Shown: positions 34,761 through 46,739 of the stretch, in pieces | How the letters are laid out: each line of letters begins with the position of its first letter | Position numbering within the stretch: position 1 is the first letter of the stretch | Assembly: GCA_027257055.1 (NCBI GenBank) | Contig: JAPVLO010000383.1 | Coordinates: 682,001-746,000, forward strand | DNA: 64,000 nucleotides | Direction of reading: 5' to 3' | From: Cephalopachus bancanus | Taxonomy: Eukaryota; Chordata; Mammalia; Primates; Tarsiidae | Position numbers and translations under genes: made by a program | Notes under the pieces: model-generated | What the model was told of the DNA's origin: nothing | The model's database searches: none | What the model saw: the letters and a program-made list of their open reading frames with translations, nothing else

Positions 34761-35482
34761 ATATAACTTTATTTAATGAAACTGGCACAAATAGAATAAA
34801 GCAAGGAAACATCAGAAAACCTACTCTGTCTTCCTCACAAGCAATTAAAGTACCATGCGGACATTCTGGAGACAGAAAGAACTGAGGTACAGTGGGAGAA
34901 ATGTGTTTCCAGCAAGTCTTAGCTAAATGTGTTATCCCTTGGTTTATTTTCATTATGTGAGTTTTTGATTCCTGCATACTTTGAAGTTTGCCTCAAGGGA
35001 AGAGTTGAATTGGGACTCTTTGTGACTAGAATCTTTGGCCTGGAAGGTTGGCGCCTTCAGCGGTTTCTCATGCCAAGCCTTTGAGATTCTGTTCCCGTTC
35101 CAAGAGCTGACAGGAGCTTCCTTGCAAGCTCCTCTGAAAGGAATGAATAAGACTAAACTCCAACAGATTTCTGCTTTTACAGGGCCTTCACCAACCTAAT
35201 TAGCTGGGTGAATTAGCAGTGTGAAGGGTAGAATGCAGAGCTCAGCTGGCCCAGCTCTGGGGTAGAGAGGCCTGGGGGGCCCCCCAGATCCTGAAGCAAC
35301 ACCAGCCCTGCAGCTGGTCAGGGACGGTCAAGAAAGGCTGCAGTGAAAAGCCTGCAGAAAAATCTGCTGTCAGCCTTTGGCTGGTTCCACAAGAAACGTG
35401 GATTTTGAACTGTGAACCACGCTAAGTGACATTTATACCCAGAAAAGGCTTTGCTATGCTAAACCACCTGGGCATAAGAGAT
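34761..35482. other. Non-repetitive, GC-richer block
   Basis: No coding signal. It holds a TAATTA-type homeodomain-like site near 35200 (acctaattagctgggtgaattag) and a 16-bp perfect palindrome at 35272-35287 (ctggggggccccccag). It could be regulatory; this is inference only. Confidence 0.35.
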
Positions 35483-35717
35483 GACATCATTGACACCTTT
35501 GGGTTTAAAAAAATAAAGGAAAATTTCATGTGGTTCTGAGTAGCTCTTTTTCATCTCCAAAGGGAGAGGGAAAGTGACCACAAACTGAGAATGGCCTTAA
35601 ACAGTGACAGTAGGGATCCGGGTCAAATATGAAGAACTTCCAGACCTTTCTCCAGCCTGACAGACCCACTGCCCCCACGTAACAGATATTTGTTGACAAC
35701 TCCTTTTTTATCTTGCA
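35483..35717 (+). repeat. Inverted repeat, left arm
   Basis: Reverse-complement partner of 36325-36571. In the core of about 165 bases I count about a dozen mismatches, mostly transitions; the last 60 bases align with small gaps. I do not recognise the unit as a known family. Confidence 0.85.
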
Positions 35718-36324
35718 ATAAAGCTCGTAGATAACATCACCCACCTAGAGGCATAATTTTCAAAACTCAGATACGGCTCTAACTGCAAAATGAATATGAA
35801 TTTTTAAGTCATTTATGATAAGCTGTGTATTTCAATATGTAAATGTTTTGGGCATGGCTTCCCGAGAAGACATAATGGAGTGGAGAGAGGCACAACATAA
35901 GTTTGGATTTAAGAAAAATAAAGCACATTCGGTGGATTATCAACAGACTTGGAGTTTACACTCGAAGCTTGGAAATAGAGGATAAATATGTTTCTGTGTG
36001 TGCATGGAATCTCTGTGAGGCAAGGCAACAGCTGCAGGACTTTTAGAGACTCGGATTCCACAAACGGCATTTGCTGTGGGTGATGTGATTTTTTTTTCTG
36101 AGCCGATACACACAATGCTTGTCAAAGTTCCAGTCCAAGCCCCGTGTTTAAAATGGTGCAAAAAAATTCAGAATATTCAATGTGTATATGCTAAGATAAA
36201 GTCAGGCTCTAGGCTTACAGACTGATGCACAGGGTTTTTGAACATCTACATTAATGTCCCATGGGAATGTGGGAGTCATGAGAGATGCTGGACGAGTCTA
36301 CGTCGTGTGCACCTGTGTGCACGT
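35718..36324. other. Spacer between inverted repeat arms
   Basis: About 600 bases, A/T-rich, with no gene or repeat recognised. Confidence 0.6.
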
Positions 36325-36571
36325 TGCAGGATGCCTAGAGATTGTTAACAAACATCTGTTACGTGGGGCAGTGAAACTGACAGGCCTCAGTAGAGCTGCT
36401 GTTGGAAGGTCTGGGAATTCTTCATATCTGACCCAGATCCCTACTGTCACTGTTTAAGGCCATTCTCAGTTTTTGGTCACTTTCCTTCTCCCTTTGGAGA
36501 TGAAACAGAGCTACTCGGAACCACGTAAAATTTTCCTTTATTTTTTTAAATCCAAAGGTGTCAATGATGTC
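36325..36571 (-). repeat. Inverted repeat, right arm
   Basis: Partner of 35483-35717. It has about 12 extra bases (around 36383-36398) relative to the left arm. Confidence 0.85.
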
Positions 36572-37126
36572 CGTTATTGGGGTGTCAACAGGGAATGACG
36601 CCACAGATGACCAAAACACCCTCTGAGGACGTATACAGCCCTGTTAGGAACGATCACTCTAGAATCTTGGTAACTTCCTGTCCTGATATCAGAGTGAGCG
36701 TCTGAGTATGAGGTCAGGCCTCAAGGGGCAGGGTTTGCTCTCCTCTAGGGGTATGATAGAACAGGGGACTGGGGCGACAGATAAACTTCCTTCTTTATGT
36801 TTCTCCGCTCTGTTAAAAGTTTTTTTTTTAAGTCAAGTCGTTCATAACCATTGCCTGCTGCACACTTATCTCCCCAAACCCACTCCCCAAAGCCACATGC
36901 TTTCAAGTGTTTTCTCTGGTATGCTGCTTCTGCAATTCTAAATAATATGCTTTTCTTCCCCCATCAGTTCTTAAGTTTTCATGTCATGGCAATTTAGGAT
37001 AATGATGTATTCATAATACATATTACACAAATGATTTTTAATCACAAATATTATCCATTAGCTTCCAAATGGGGAATATTAATTTTCATACCATATGTAC
37101 AGCATGTACTGAAATTAAGCTATTTT
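36572..37126. other. Unassigned non-coding sequence
   Basis: Nothing recognised. Confidence 0.5.
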
Positions 37127-37139
37127 CATATAATGTTTT

Positions 37140-37429
37140 TTTTTGTGTGTATGTTGGAATCCCACTCTGTCGCCCAGACTGGAGTGCAGTGGCCGCTCCC
37201 GGCCACTGCAGCCTCAACCTGCTGGGCTCCGGCGATCCTTCCGCCTCAGCCTCCCACGTAGCTGGAACTACAGGTACGCGTTACTACGCCTGGCTAATTT
37301 TTTGATTTATTGTAGAGATGAAGTCTCGCCAAGTTGCCCAGGCGGGTCTCGAACTCCCGGGCTCAGGCAATCCATTCACCTCAGCCTCCCAAAGGCGCGG
37401 GATTACAGGCTGAGCCACCGAGCCCAGCT
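37140..37429 (-). mobile_element. Alu, strepsirrhine-type
   Basis: Antisense Alu flanked by a perfect 13-bp catataatgtttt at 37127 and 37430. Confidence 0.97.
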
Positions 37430-37479
37430 CATATAATGTTTTCAAAGTGAGTTTTCATAAGTAGGTTTTCTCATGTATC

Positions 37480-37630
37480 ATTTCGTGTGATCCTCGTAGA
37501 AGTTTTGAGGGGGGTGTTGTTTTTTCCATTTAAAGGCTGAGGAAATCAGAACACAGATACGTGATATGCCCAAGATCACATGACTAGAAAATTGCAAAGA
37601 TGGAATTAGAGTCCAGAAATGTCTGCTCTT
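37480..37630 (+). repeat. MIR SINE
   Basis: Sense MIR: tgtgatcctcgtagaagttttgagg, tccatttaaaggctgaggaaat, gcccaagatcacatgactag. Confidence 0.8.
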
Positions 37631-37653
37631 AATATACCATTGTTTTTAATCTT

Positions 37654-37727
37654 TTTTTAAAAAATTTTATTATAAAGATGTGGGGTACAATTCAGGGTTA
37701 GGGATTTAAACATTGATCATGCAGGTA
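37654..37727 (-). mobile_element. Micro L1 insertion (74 bp)
   Basis: Only the last few dozen bases of an L1 3' UTR (antisense 'ttattataaagatgtggggtacaattcaggg') lie between perfect copies of tgtttttaatctt at 37641 and 37728. An extreme 5' truncation. Confidence 0.93.
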
Positions 37728-37740
37728 TGTTTTTAATCTT

Positions 37741-38620
37741 ATGTCAATAGCTGAAGTGTCTATGGGACTATTTTACTTAGATTCTCTTCTGGCAAAAATT
37801 CCTTCAAGGTCTTGTTCTGGTGGCATCTTCCTCCTGAAACCTTTGCCACCCTTCCACCCCCGGACAGATCCTTTCTCTGTGTTTCCACAGCAGTTTGCCC
37901 GTGCATCCGTCATAGTTCTCATCACAATGAATAATAATTCATCCTTGGCTTGATGCTGGATGTTGGATTGTGAGTTCATCCAAGCCCTGCACAGCTATGA
38001 ATTCCGTTTCCCATCCTCAGAACCCAGCGGGGACCTGGAAGGTGCTCAGGCATCAGGGAATGCAAAGATGCATTTTCGTGTGGGGGTCTGTGTCAGATGC
38101 TGGGGGCATGCAGATGACCAGAACAGAACACATTCCCTGACTTCAAGCCTCTGGCTTGGCAGATGTGTGGAGGCTTGAGTGCTATTCTCTGAAGTGAGCA
38201 GAGGAGCGAAGTTTCAAGAGGATAGCCACACACAGACCGTTTAAATTTTGTTTGCTTTGCCCCGCCACAGTTAAAAGATTAGCAGAAGAATACCGAAAGC
38301 GACACACCCGGAGGACAAACTAGATTCATAATCTAGTGGAAATCCTGAGAGGAATGGAATTAGCGGAAAAGGATTCAGTCCAGTAAATGCATGTGTTCTC
38401 AGAAGAACCAAAATGGAAAAGGACTTTTGGTGAATGGGGGTGATTTACAAGTAAAATTCAACAGAAGTTTACAGTAATCAAGATGAAGAATGGCATATAT
38501 GTGGATTGATATGTTATCTGGAAGAATATTGAAAAGCTTTAACAATGGAGAAAATATCTTTGATATTTCAGGTGGTCAGGGAGAGAAAGGGAAAAGAACA
38601 AGATTTCAAAAAAAAGGTCT
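37741..38620. other. Unassigned non-coding sequence
   Basis: A GC-richer part at 37780-38170 shows overlapping frames on both strands without domains. No family recognised. Confidence 0.5.
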
Positions 38621-38890
38621 AGCCTGTAATCCCCTGCCTTTGGGAGGCTGAGGTGAGTGGATTGCCTGAGCCCGCGGGTTCGAGACCCACCTGGGCAACT
38701 TGGTGAGACCTCATCTCTACAATAAATCAAAAATGAGCCAGGCATGGTAGCGCATGCCTGTAGTTCCAGCTACTTGGAAGGCTGAGGTGGAAGGATCGCC
38801 GGAGCCCAGCAGGTTGAGGCTGCGGTGGCCGGGAGCGGCCACTGCACTCCAGTCTGGGTGACAGAGTGAAACTCCAAATAATAAAAAAAA
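38621..38890 (+). mobile_element. Alu, 5'-truncated
   Basis: Sense Alu beginning at 'agcctgtaatcccctgcc', lacking about 20 bases of its 5' end, with an A-rich tail. Confidence 0.93.
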
Positions 38891-39269
38891 AGGGTATTTG
38901 TGACAAATAGAAGAGGACCTAGCCACGAATTACTCATGGTTATAAAGTCAAAGGGAGTTTATGAAGATATCAAAATCAAGTGCAACTGAGAAATTATGAA
39001 GAAATAAAGGAGACCTTTGTGTGGGTTGAGTAATTCTTTCACCATCCAGTTGAGTAAGAAGCAATGGCAATGAGCTCCTAGTAGAAATTACAGCATATGA
39101 TGCATAGGTTGTACCTATAAATGCCATCGAAAGGACTGAAATCACATGCAAATCCCTAGCTGCAAGGGAGTTTGAGAAATGCAGGTTTTAGCATTCCACT
39201 CTCTGCTGGAGGGGGGAAGGACCTTGGGAGGGTGGTGGAATGTAGGACCAGCAAGGCAATCCACATTAT
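38891..39269. other. Unassigned non-coding sequence
   Basis: Nothing recognised. Confidence 0.5.
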
Positions 39270-39410
39270 TCCAGGTGAGTACTATTATTGTCACCCTCAA
39301 GCCCTCCCCTTCAGTTTGATAGCTGGGGAAACTGAGGCACAGAAGATTAAGTTAGTGGCCCAAGGTCACACAGAGGCATGAGCTCTTGACCACTGGGCTT
39401 AACTAACTCC
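39270..39410 (+). repeat. MIR SINE
   Basis: Sense MIR: gagtactattattgtcacc, agctggggaaactgaggcacag, ggcccaaggtcacacag. Confidence 0.88.
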
Positions 39411-41219
39411 CAACAGTCAGGCTATAGCATAGATTAAATGGAAATCTCAGTCGCTTTTTTTTTTTTGCTGAAGGTGAAACATTTTTCAGTGATAAAAATA
39501 TTTCAACAAGCTAAAACAGGAAAAATCCAAAGCTCTAATTCACTACCAGACTCTCATTGACCCTTGCAATACTAAACAAAATCCATTTTCTCAAAGAGAT
39601 CCAGTAAAGGTCTTGAATTTCACTTTTTCAGAACCTCTCTGACTCTTGATTCAGGTAGTACTAGGTGCTTTTTGAGATGGTTTTGGGCATGGAAAACAGG
39701 GAATCCGGGGTTACAATTGCAGATGAATCCACACTCATTAGTGAATTCAAAGAAAGTCTCAGAATTTCCTTCTACATACAACAAGGCATGCCTTCCAGAG
39801 ACAATGGAATCAGGGCTCCAGGGAGTATGGAAATACTTCTCACCCACTACCCCAGAGCTGGCATGGCAGAGACACCACCGAGGGCTTACCAAGCCCCTTC
39901 ACTTTCCTTTTGGGCCCTTTGCGGTTAGGCCCAGGCCAGGTGAGTATGGCCACTAGAAGCCGGGGGACAGTGATGAATGTGATTCACTCACCCAGGCTGT
40001 GTGTTGACAATGGCAGTGTCAGAAGGCAGAAAGGGCCTGCCCTCCTCCTGCGTGACTGTGTGGCGAGCAAGCAATGTGGTTCTATCACTTTAGGCCGCTG
40101 AGGGCTAAGACTGTTACAAGAGTTGGCAAACCTGGACCTTCTGCTACAGACCTTCCAAGCAAGAAAAAGCCAGGTAAAGAAGACCCCAACTGTGGGCAGG
40201 GGGAGGCCAAGTTGGATTCATAGAGGAATACGCCAAAGGGTGTCCCTCTCTGGGTAGCCTTCATTTCGTGGCATTTCTTACCTATCTTCTTTTCATCAAC
40301 ATGATCCCATTTTTCAAAATCCATTCAAGAGTCGTCTTCCTTTTGCTTTGCTTCTGCTTCTCAGGCCAGGGCAGTGAACCGGGCACTGTGTTAAAGAAGA
40401 AAATAAGATGGAGTCAGAGAAGAGGGACCCTGCTTGTAATTGCTGCACCTTCAAACTCCTAAGATAGTTCCACCCCTGGGAAAAGTAATCCCTTCCATGT
40501 GCTGAAATCAGACCATTGGGATCAGCTTTCTTCGCCAGGGATGGGTGTAGGCAAGGTGGAATGATAGCAAGGAGAGAGAATACTTAAGCTGACTCTTCTG
40601 GGGACCACCAGAAAACACTGGGACAGAATGCAATGGTGAGGTTCCCCTTCTGTGCACCACATACATGACCAGGCTAAACCAGATTTTGCCTTCTTAAGAA
40701 GAAAACTCTAAAGCTTTTTAAAAGTGCCACTGATGTACAGTAGCAAATATGTTCATAGTAGATCACTTTTAGCCGTTCATTAAACCAAATCTCTTGGGGA
40801 CATTTTCTGCCAATGCTTTGGGAATTAATCCTTGTTACTTTATATAATTGAAAACAATAAAGCTAAGTGTCTGTTATTCTCTTCTGTAATTTGAAACAGG
40901 GACTCCCAATCTCAAGTCCTATCTCCAGGCCTCAGAGATAATGATGGGAAACAGTGTGCTATTTTCATTGTGTCAGAAAAACCTTACAAGTTTTTAACAT
41001 GAAGCTGTATGAGCTAACTAAAATGCCAAATTTCTGTTTCTTAGCTGAGATGACCTCAGTTGAGTTCAATAATTGATTGTCTCACAGGATAATTGAGTGA
41101 TAATTGATTATCTCATGCTATTTAGAAACTCTAAATAATAGTCATTTAATGTCTTGGATTAATATAAATGGGATAGATTAAATACCCAATAAGACTTTCA
41201 AAAAGAAGGGCATTTAAGA
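39411..41219. other. Unassigned non-coding sequence
   Basis: About 1.8 kb without a recognised gene or repeat. A/T-rich from 40680 onward. Confidence 0.45.
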
Positions 41220-41975
41220 AATGGACTCCACATAGAAAAAATTATTAACAGAATCTATCCCCAAAAAGGAATATCTGTCACCTGAGAATGGATAAATAAA
41301 ATGTGCTGTGTCCATTGTCTTATTGTGTTTTCTGTCGCCATAACAGAATACCACGGACCAGGTTATTGATAAAGATAAAAGGTTTATTTAGGTGAGAAAT
41401 CCAAGACCATGGTGCTGGCGTCCTGTCATGGTCATTCTGTGGCAGAACGCAGAAGCAAGCTTGCAAGCTGGGAGGGAAAATCAAGCTGGACTAATCTTTT
41501 TTATCAGGAATCCATTCCCTCAATAAACAGCAGGAAACCCTTCATGAAGATAGAAATCTTATGACCCTTCTTAAAGGGCCCACCTCTTAATACTGTTATA
41601 ATGGGGATTAAGTTTAAACATGAATTTTGGTAGGAAAATTCTAGCCATCTCATCTATACAATGGAATATTATTCCATAATAAGTAATGAAGAAATTATAC
41701 ATATTATAATAAAGATAAAGCTCAAAAAAATTATGCTTAGTAAAAGAAGACAGTCACAAAAGGCTACATTTATATGATCCCATTTATTTAAAATGTTTGC
41801 CAGATACAAATCTGTAGAGACAGGAAGTTCATTAGTGGTTATCTAAGGCTAGGATGGAGGCAAACAGGGAATAACTGTTAATAGGCACGAAATTTTTCTT
41901 TAAGGCAACGAGAAATTAGATTACAATGATTGCTGTACAATTCGGTAAACATATGAAAAGCAATTGAATTGGTTC
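41220..41975 (+). mobile_element. Ancient L1 (L1M-like) 3' part, split by a MaLR LTR
   Basis: Sense decayed L1: 'acctgagaatggataaataaaatgtg' before the LTR and 'ctatacaatggaatattattcc...aataa', 'gatcccatttatttaaaatg', 'agtggttatctaaggctaggatgg' after it. Confidence 0.75.
41316..41655 (-). mobile_element. MaLR LTR (MST/MLT1-like)
   Basis: Antisense LTR end 'tgttttctgtcgccataacagaatacc', 'aaaggtttatttagg', then 'gggcccacctcttaatactg' and 'aaacatgaattttggtagg'. Inserted in the old L1 at 41220-41975. Exact MaLR subfamily not resolved. Confidence 0.65.
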
Positions 41976-42148
41976 ACTTAAACAGGCAAATGTACTTCAG
42001 AGATATTGCCGGGTCATCTCCACATCACTGCAAAAAAGTATTACAATACACACAAAAGCTATCTTTACACTGCATCATGGTCTATTCAGTATACAATAGC
42101 ATTATGACTCAAAAAACAACAATGTACATACCTTATTTTAAAATACTT

Positions 42149-42448
42149 GGCTGGGCTCAGTGGCTCAGCCTGTTATCCCAGCACTTTGGGAGGCCAAGGC
42201 AAGTGGATGGCCTGAGCCCTCGGGTTCGAGACCAGTCCGGGCAACTTGGAGAGACCTTGTCTCTATAATAAATCAAAAATTAGTCAGGCATGGTAGCACA
42301 TGCCTGTAGTTCTAGCTTCTTGGAAGGCTGAGGCAGAAGGATTGCTGGAGCCTAACAGGTCAACACTGGGGTGGTCATGAGTGTGCCACTGTACTCCAGC
42401 CTGGGTGATGGAGTGAGACTCCAACTCAAAAATATATAGATAGATAGA
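42149..42448 (+). mobile_element. Alu inserted in Tigger1
   Basis: Sense Alu followed by aaaatatatagatagatagatatac, a tail that has turned into a short GATA-like repeat. Tigger1 sequence resumes on both sides. Confidence 0.93.
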
Positions 42449-43191
42449 TATACTTTATAGCTAAAAAAATTTTAAAAAGTTACCAATCATCTGAGCATTC
42501 AGCAAGTGGTCATCTTTTTACCAGTGGAGAGTCTTGTCTCACTGTTGATGGATTCTGTCTGATTAGGGTGGTGGTTGGTGAAAGTTGGGATGGGCACTGC
42601 AATTTCTAAAATAAGACAACAATGATTTGCCACATTTACTGGCTGTTTCATGAAAGATTTCTCTATAGCATGTGGTGCTGTTTGATAGTGTTTTATCTAC
42701 AGTAGAACTTCTTTCCAAATGTTATCCATCCTCTCAAACCCTGCTGCTGCTTTATGCATTAAGTTCACTTGATGTTCTAAGCCTTTTGTGGTCATTTCAA
42801 CATCTTCATCAGGAGTAGATTCCATCTCAAGAAACCACTGCTCATCCATAAGAAGCAACACCTCATTTGCTCAAGGTGGATCATGAGACGGCAGCAATTC
42901 AGGCATGTCTTCAGGCTCCACTTCTGATTCTAGTCCTTTTGCTGTTTCCAGCACGTCTTTGGTTAATTTCTCCACTGAAGTCTTGGCCCCTCAAAGTCAT
43001 CCATGAGGGCTGGAATCAACTTCTTCCAGGCTCCTGTTAATGTTGATATGTCAACCTCCTCCCATGAATCACAAATGTTCTTAAAGGCATCTTGAATGAT
43101 AAATCCTTTCCAGAAGGTTTTCAGTGTACTTTGCCCAGATCCAAAGGAATTACTATATATGGCATTTATACCCATACAAAATACCAAAAAA

Positions 43192-43488
43192 AAATTTTTT
43201 TTTGAGTTGGAGTTCCATTCCATCACCCAGACTGGAGCGCCATGGTATGCACACGACCACCCTAGCATCAACCTGCTGGATTCTGGCGATCCTTCCACCT
43301 TAACCTTCCGAGTAGCCAGAACCACAAGTGTGGCACTACCATGCCCAGCTAATTCTTTTTTTTGTTTGTTATTGTAGAGACGAGGTCTCGCCAAGTTGCC
43401 CGGGCTGGTCTCAGACCCGTGGGCTCAGACAATCCACTCGCCTCGGCCTCCCAAAGTGCTGGGATGACAGGCTGAGCCACCGAGCTCG
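43192..43488 (-). mobile_element. Alu inserted in Tigger1 transposase
   Basis: Antisense Alu, rather diverged, splitting the Tigger1 transposase region between 'GSGQS' coding sequence and the segment encoding the DDE-domain end. Confidence 0.93.
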
Positions 43489-44378
43489 ACCCAAAATATA
43501 TATCTTAAATAATAAGACATGAAAGTCAAATTACTCTTTGATCTGTGGGCTGCAGAATGATTTTTGTCCTAGCAGACACGGAAACAACACTAATTACCTT
43601 GTACATCTCCATCAGATCTCTGGTGTGACCAGGTGCATTGTTAATGACAAGTTGTATTTGGAAAAGAATCTTGTTTCAGAGCAGTAGGTCTCAACAGTGG
43701 GCTTAAAATATTCAGTAAACCATGTTATAAACAGATGTGTTGTCATCTAAGCTTTGTTGTTCCACTGACAGAGCACAGCCAGGGTAGGTTTAATTCTTAA
43801 GGGGCCTAGGATTTTCAGAGTGGTAGGTGAGCATTGGCTTCAACTTCAAGTCACCAACTTCATCAGTCTCTAATAAGAGTCAGTCCATTTTCTGAAGCTT
43901 TTAAAGCCATGTATTGGCTTCTCCTGTCTAGCTATGGAAGTCCTAGATGGCATGTTCTTCCAATAGAAGGCTCTTTTGTCTTCATTGAGAATCTGTTGTT
44001 TAGTGTAGCCACCTTCGTTGATGATCTTAGCCAGATCTTCTGAATAACCTGCTGGTGCTTCTCCACCAGCACTTGCTGCCTCACATTGCACGTTCATGTT
44101 ATGGAAATGGCTTCTCTCCTTGATCCTCATGAGCCAACCTCTGCTAGCTACAACTTTTCTTCGGCACCTTCCACACCTCTCTTAGCCTTCACAGCATTCC
44201 AAGAGCTAAGTCTTCGGGATTAGGCTTTGGCTTATGGGAATGCTGTGGCTAGTTTGATTTTCTGTTCACACCACTAAAACTTTTTCTATATTAGCAGTAA
44301 GGCTGTTTCACTTCATTTTCTTGTCATTCAAGTGTTCACTGAAGTAGAACTATTAGTTTCCTTCAATAACTGCCTTTG

Positions 44379-45365
44379 AAACTATCAAGAGAGTGGAGTG
44401 ATAGTCCCCAGAATGGGAAAAAATATTTGCCAACTGTAGAACTGACAAAGGCCTAACATCAGGGATCTTCGAGGAATTCAAACAAGCTGAAAGGAGGGGG
44501 AAAAAAAAACAAGGAGCTCCATTAAAAAGACATGAATAGACACTTCTCAAAAGAATACTTATGGGCAGCCAACAGACACATGAAAAAGTGCTCAGCCTCA
44601 CTTAGCATCAGAGAAATGCAAATCAAAACCACCTTAAAATACCACCTAACTCCAGTAAGAATAACCATCATTAATAAAACAAAAAAACAACAGATGCTGG
44701 TGAGGATGTGGAGAAAAAGGAATGCTTCTGCACTGGTGGTGGGAATGCCAACTAGTTCAATCTCTATGGAAAACAGTGTGGTGATTTCTAGATGAACTAG
44801 AAAGTGACCTTTCATATGACCCAGCAATCCCTCCTACTGGGAGTATACCCAGAGGAACTCAAGTCATTCTACCAAAAGGATATCTGCACACGCATGTTTA
44901 TTGCAGCATTATTCACAATAGTAAAGACACGGAGCCAACCCTGCTGCCCATCAAAACTGGACTGGATTTAAAAAATGTGGCACATATACATGACGTAATA
45001 CTATGCAACCATAAAGAAGAGCAAACATAGGGAATTCGCAGCAACTTGAGTGGATTTAGAGTCTATCATACTCAGTGATCTATCACAGAAACAAAGCACT
45101 GAGGACCACATGCTCTCACTCATAAGCAGACCCTGAATGCTGACCATAGTACTATAAGAAAGGGATTGGCAGTAGCAGGATACTGCCAAGTGGGGGAGGG
45201 GTGGGTGGGCACATAACATCAACAAGGGGACCTGATCTCACACCAGGCCAAGTGGGGACCAAAGGGAGGCCCAAACTCTACCTGTATGATAACCACTTGT
45301 ATACCTAACCCTGAATTGTACCCCACATCTTTAAGATAAAAAAATACACTATTAAAAAAAAAAAA
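44379..45365 (+). mobile_element. L1 3' end inserted in Tigger1
   Basis: Sense ORF2 end and 3' UTR of a 5'-truncated L1 ('cattaaaaagacatgaatagacacttctcaaaag', 'accacctaactccagtaag', 'cctgaattgtacc'). Flanked by act(g/c)cctttg at 44369 and 45366, and Tigger1 continues beyond. An extra stretch (about 45231-45290) interrupts the usual 3' UTR. Confidence 0.93.
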
Positions 45366-45814
45366 ACTCCCTTTGTGTTCACCATTTGGCTGTTTGGTGC
45401 CAGTGACCTAGCTTTTGGTCTGTCTGGGCTTTTGATATACCTTTCTCACTAAGCTTAATCATTTATAATTTTTAATTTAAAGCAAGAGATGAGAGACTCA
45501 TTTTTTTAACTTCAACACCTAGAGGCCATTGTAGGAGTATTAACAATTACAAAACAATTACAATAGTAACAGTAAAGATCACTGATCACAGACCACAATG
45601 ACAGATATAATGATAATGAAAAATTTGAAATATTGCAAGATTACCAAAATGCGACACTGACACATAAAGAGAACACATGCTGTTGGAAAAAATGATGCCA
45701 ATAGACCTGCCAGACACAGGATTGCTATAAACCTGTAATTAAAACAAACAAGCAAAAAAGCACCTTATCTGCAATGTGAAATAAAGCAAAGTTCAATAAA
45801 ATGAGCCAGGCCTG

Positions 45815-46495
45815 TATTCAAATTATATCTCAATAAAGCTGTTCAAATTTTCCAGAGTTTTTCATTGAACTCCATATCTTCTAAGTGACTTTACCCCAAA
45901 TTCGCTTGAATTAAAAGCCTCTAGCAGCCTGAGAGTAAATTGAGCCCTTGGGAAATAACAACAGAAGCAAACACAAACTGTACATATCAGGAGGCAATGC
46001 TAAAACATCTGCGTTCTCTTCCACTAGTAGTGGGCCTTCCCCTGCACCCTGACTCTTACTTATGGCTAGAAGGCGTGACATGAGACTGTCCTCTAACCAG
46101 AAGTAAGAGTCAGGGTGCAGGAGAAGCTGTTTCTTGAGGTGTTCTGTTCACTTAGGAGACCCAGGGACTTCACACAGCTTCTCTTCTTTGGAGAGAACAA
46201 GGCTCGAGCCTCTTCAACCACAAAGCCAATTCCCCTTGGCGGTTTCCCCTGTGACCCTTGTAGCCAATTTTACCTGGCTCTCAATCTGTACATTTGAAAC
46301 CTTTTTGTTTTTCACCTTTGAGACACTGAATACATTTCTATCAAAGTTATCAAGAGGTCCACAAGCATTCTTCTCATGGTAAGTCTTAAGTCAACTGTGA
46401 ACATGTCGGAAAAGATATAAAAGTGTAGAGAAGAAAATATGAACACTGTCACCTTTATTAATGTTAGGCATTCTTTTTTTTTGGCCTAAGGTGTT
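45815..46495. other. Unassigned non-coding sequence
   Basis: An imperfect inverted pair of about 25 bases lies at 46026-46052 and 46100-46124 (tgcaccctgactcttact / agtaagagtcagggtgca). Otherwise nothing recognised. Confidence 0.5.
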
Positions 46496-46562
46496 TTGTA
46501 CATATGTATATATATATACACACACACACATGCACGCACACACACATACACATGCACACACA
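46496..46562 (+). repeat. (TA)n(CA)n low-complexity tract
   Basis: gtacatatgtatatatatatacacacac then mixed CA/GCACAC units. Confidence 0.9.
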
Positions 46563-46739
46563 CTGACCTAGTTAAGTCAATACTATCAATTCATGTTTTT
46601 AGAGTATAAGAATCATATAACCAACCTATGTCCTTTATTGGCAATGGCTGCTAAAATGCCTGGAGTGAAAAGCACAAAGCCTTACAGCGTTCTTGTTGCA
46701 AACAAAATACTTCCAGCTTAATTTTATGTTTTTCTATTC

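Larger units (their letters stand above)
41983..45814 (-). mobile_element. Tigger1 (pogo-family) DNA transposon, near full length
   Basis: Both termini are present: 'caggcaaatgtacttcagagatattgc' on the left and, on the right, 'ataaagcaaagttcaataaaatgag...gcctg' next to TA. Minus-strand transposase pieces are readable, such as 43870-44130 ([12 protein letters not shown]..., [15 protein letters not shown]) and 42963-43394 (FWKGFIIQDAFKNICDSW, TGAWKKLIPALMDDFEG), with frame breaks and stops. After removing the Alus at 42149 and 43192 and the L1 at 44379, about 2.2-2.3 kb remains, close to the roughly 2.4 kb of the family consensus. The element is dead. Confidence 0.92.
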
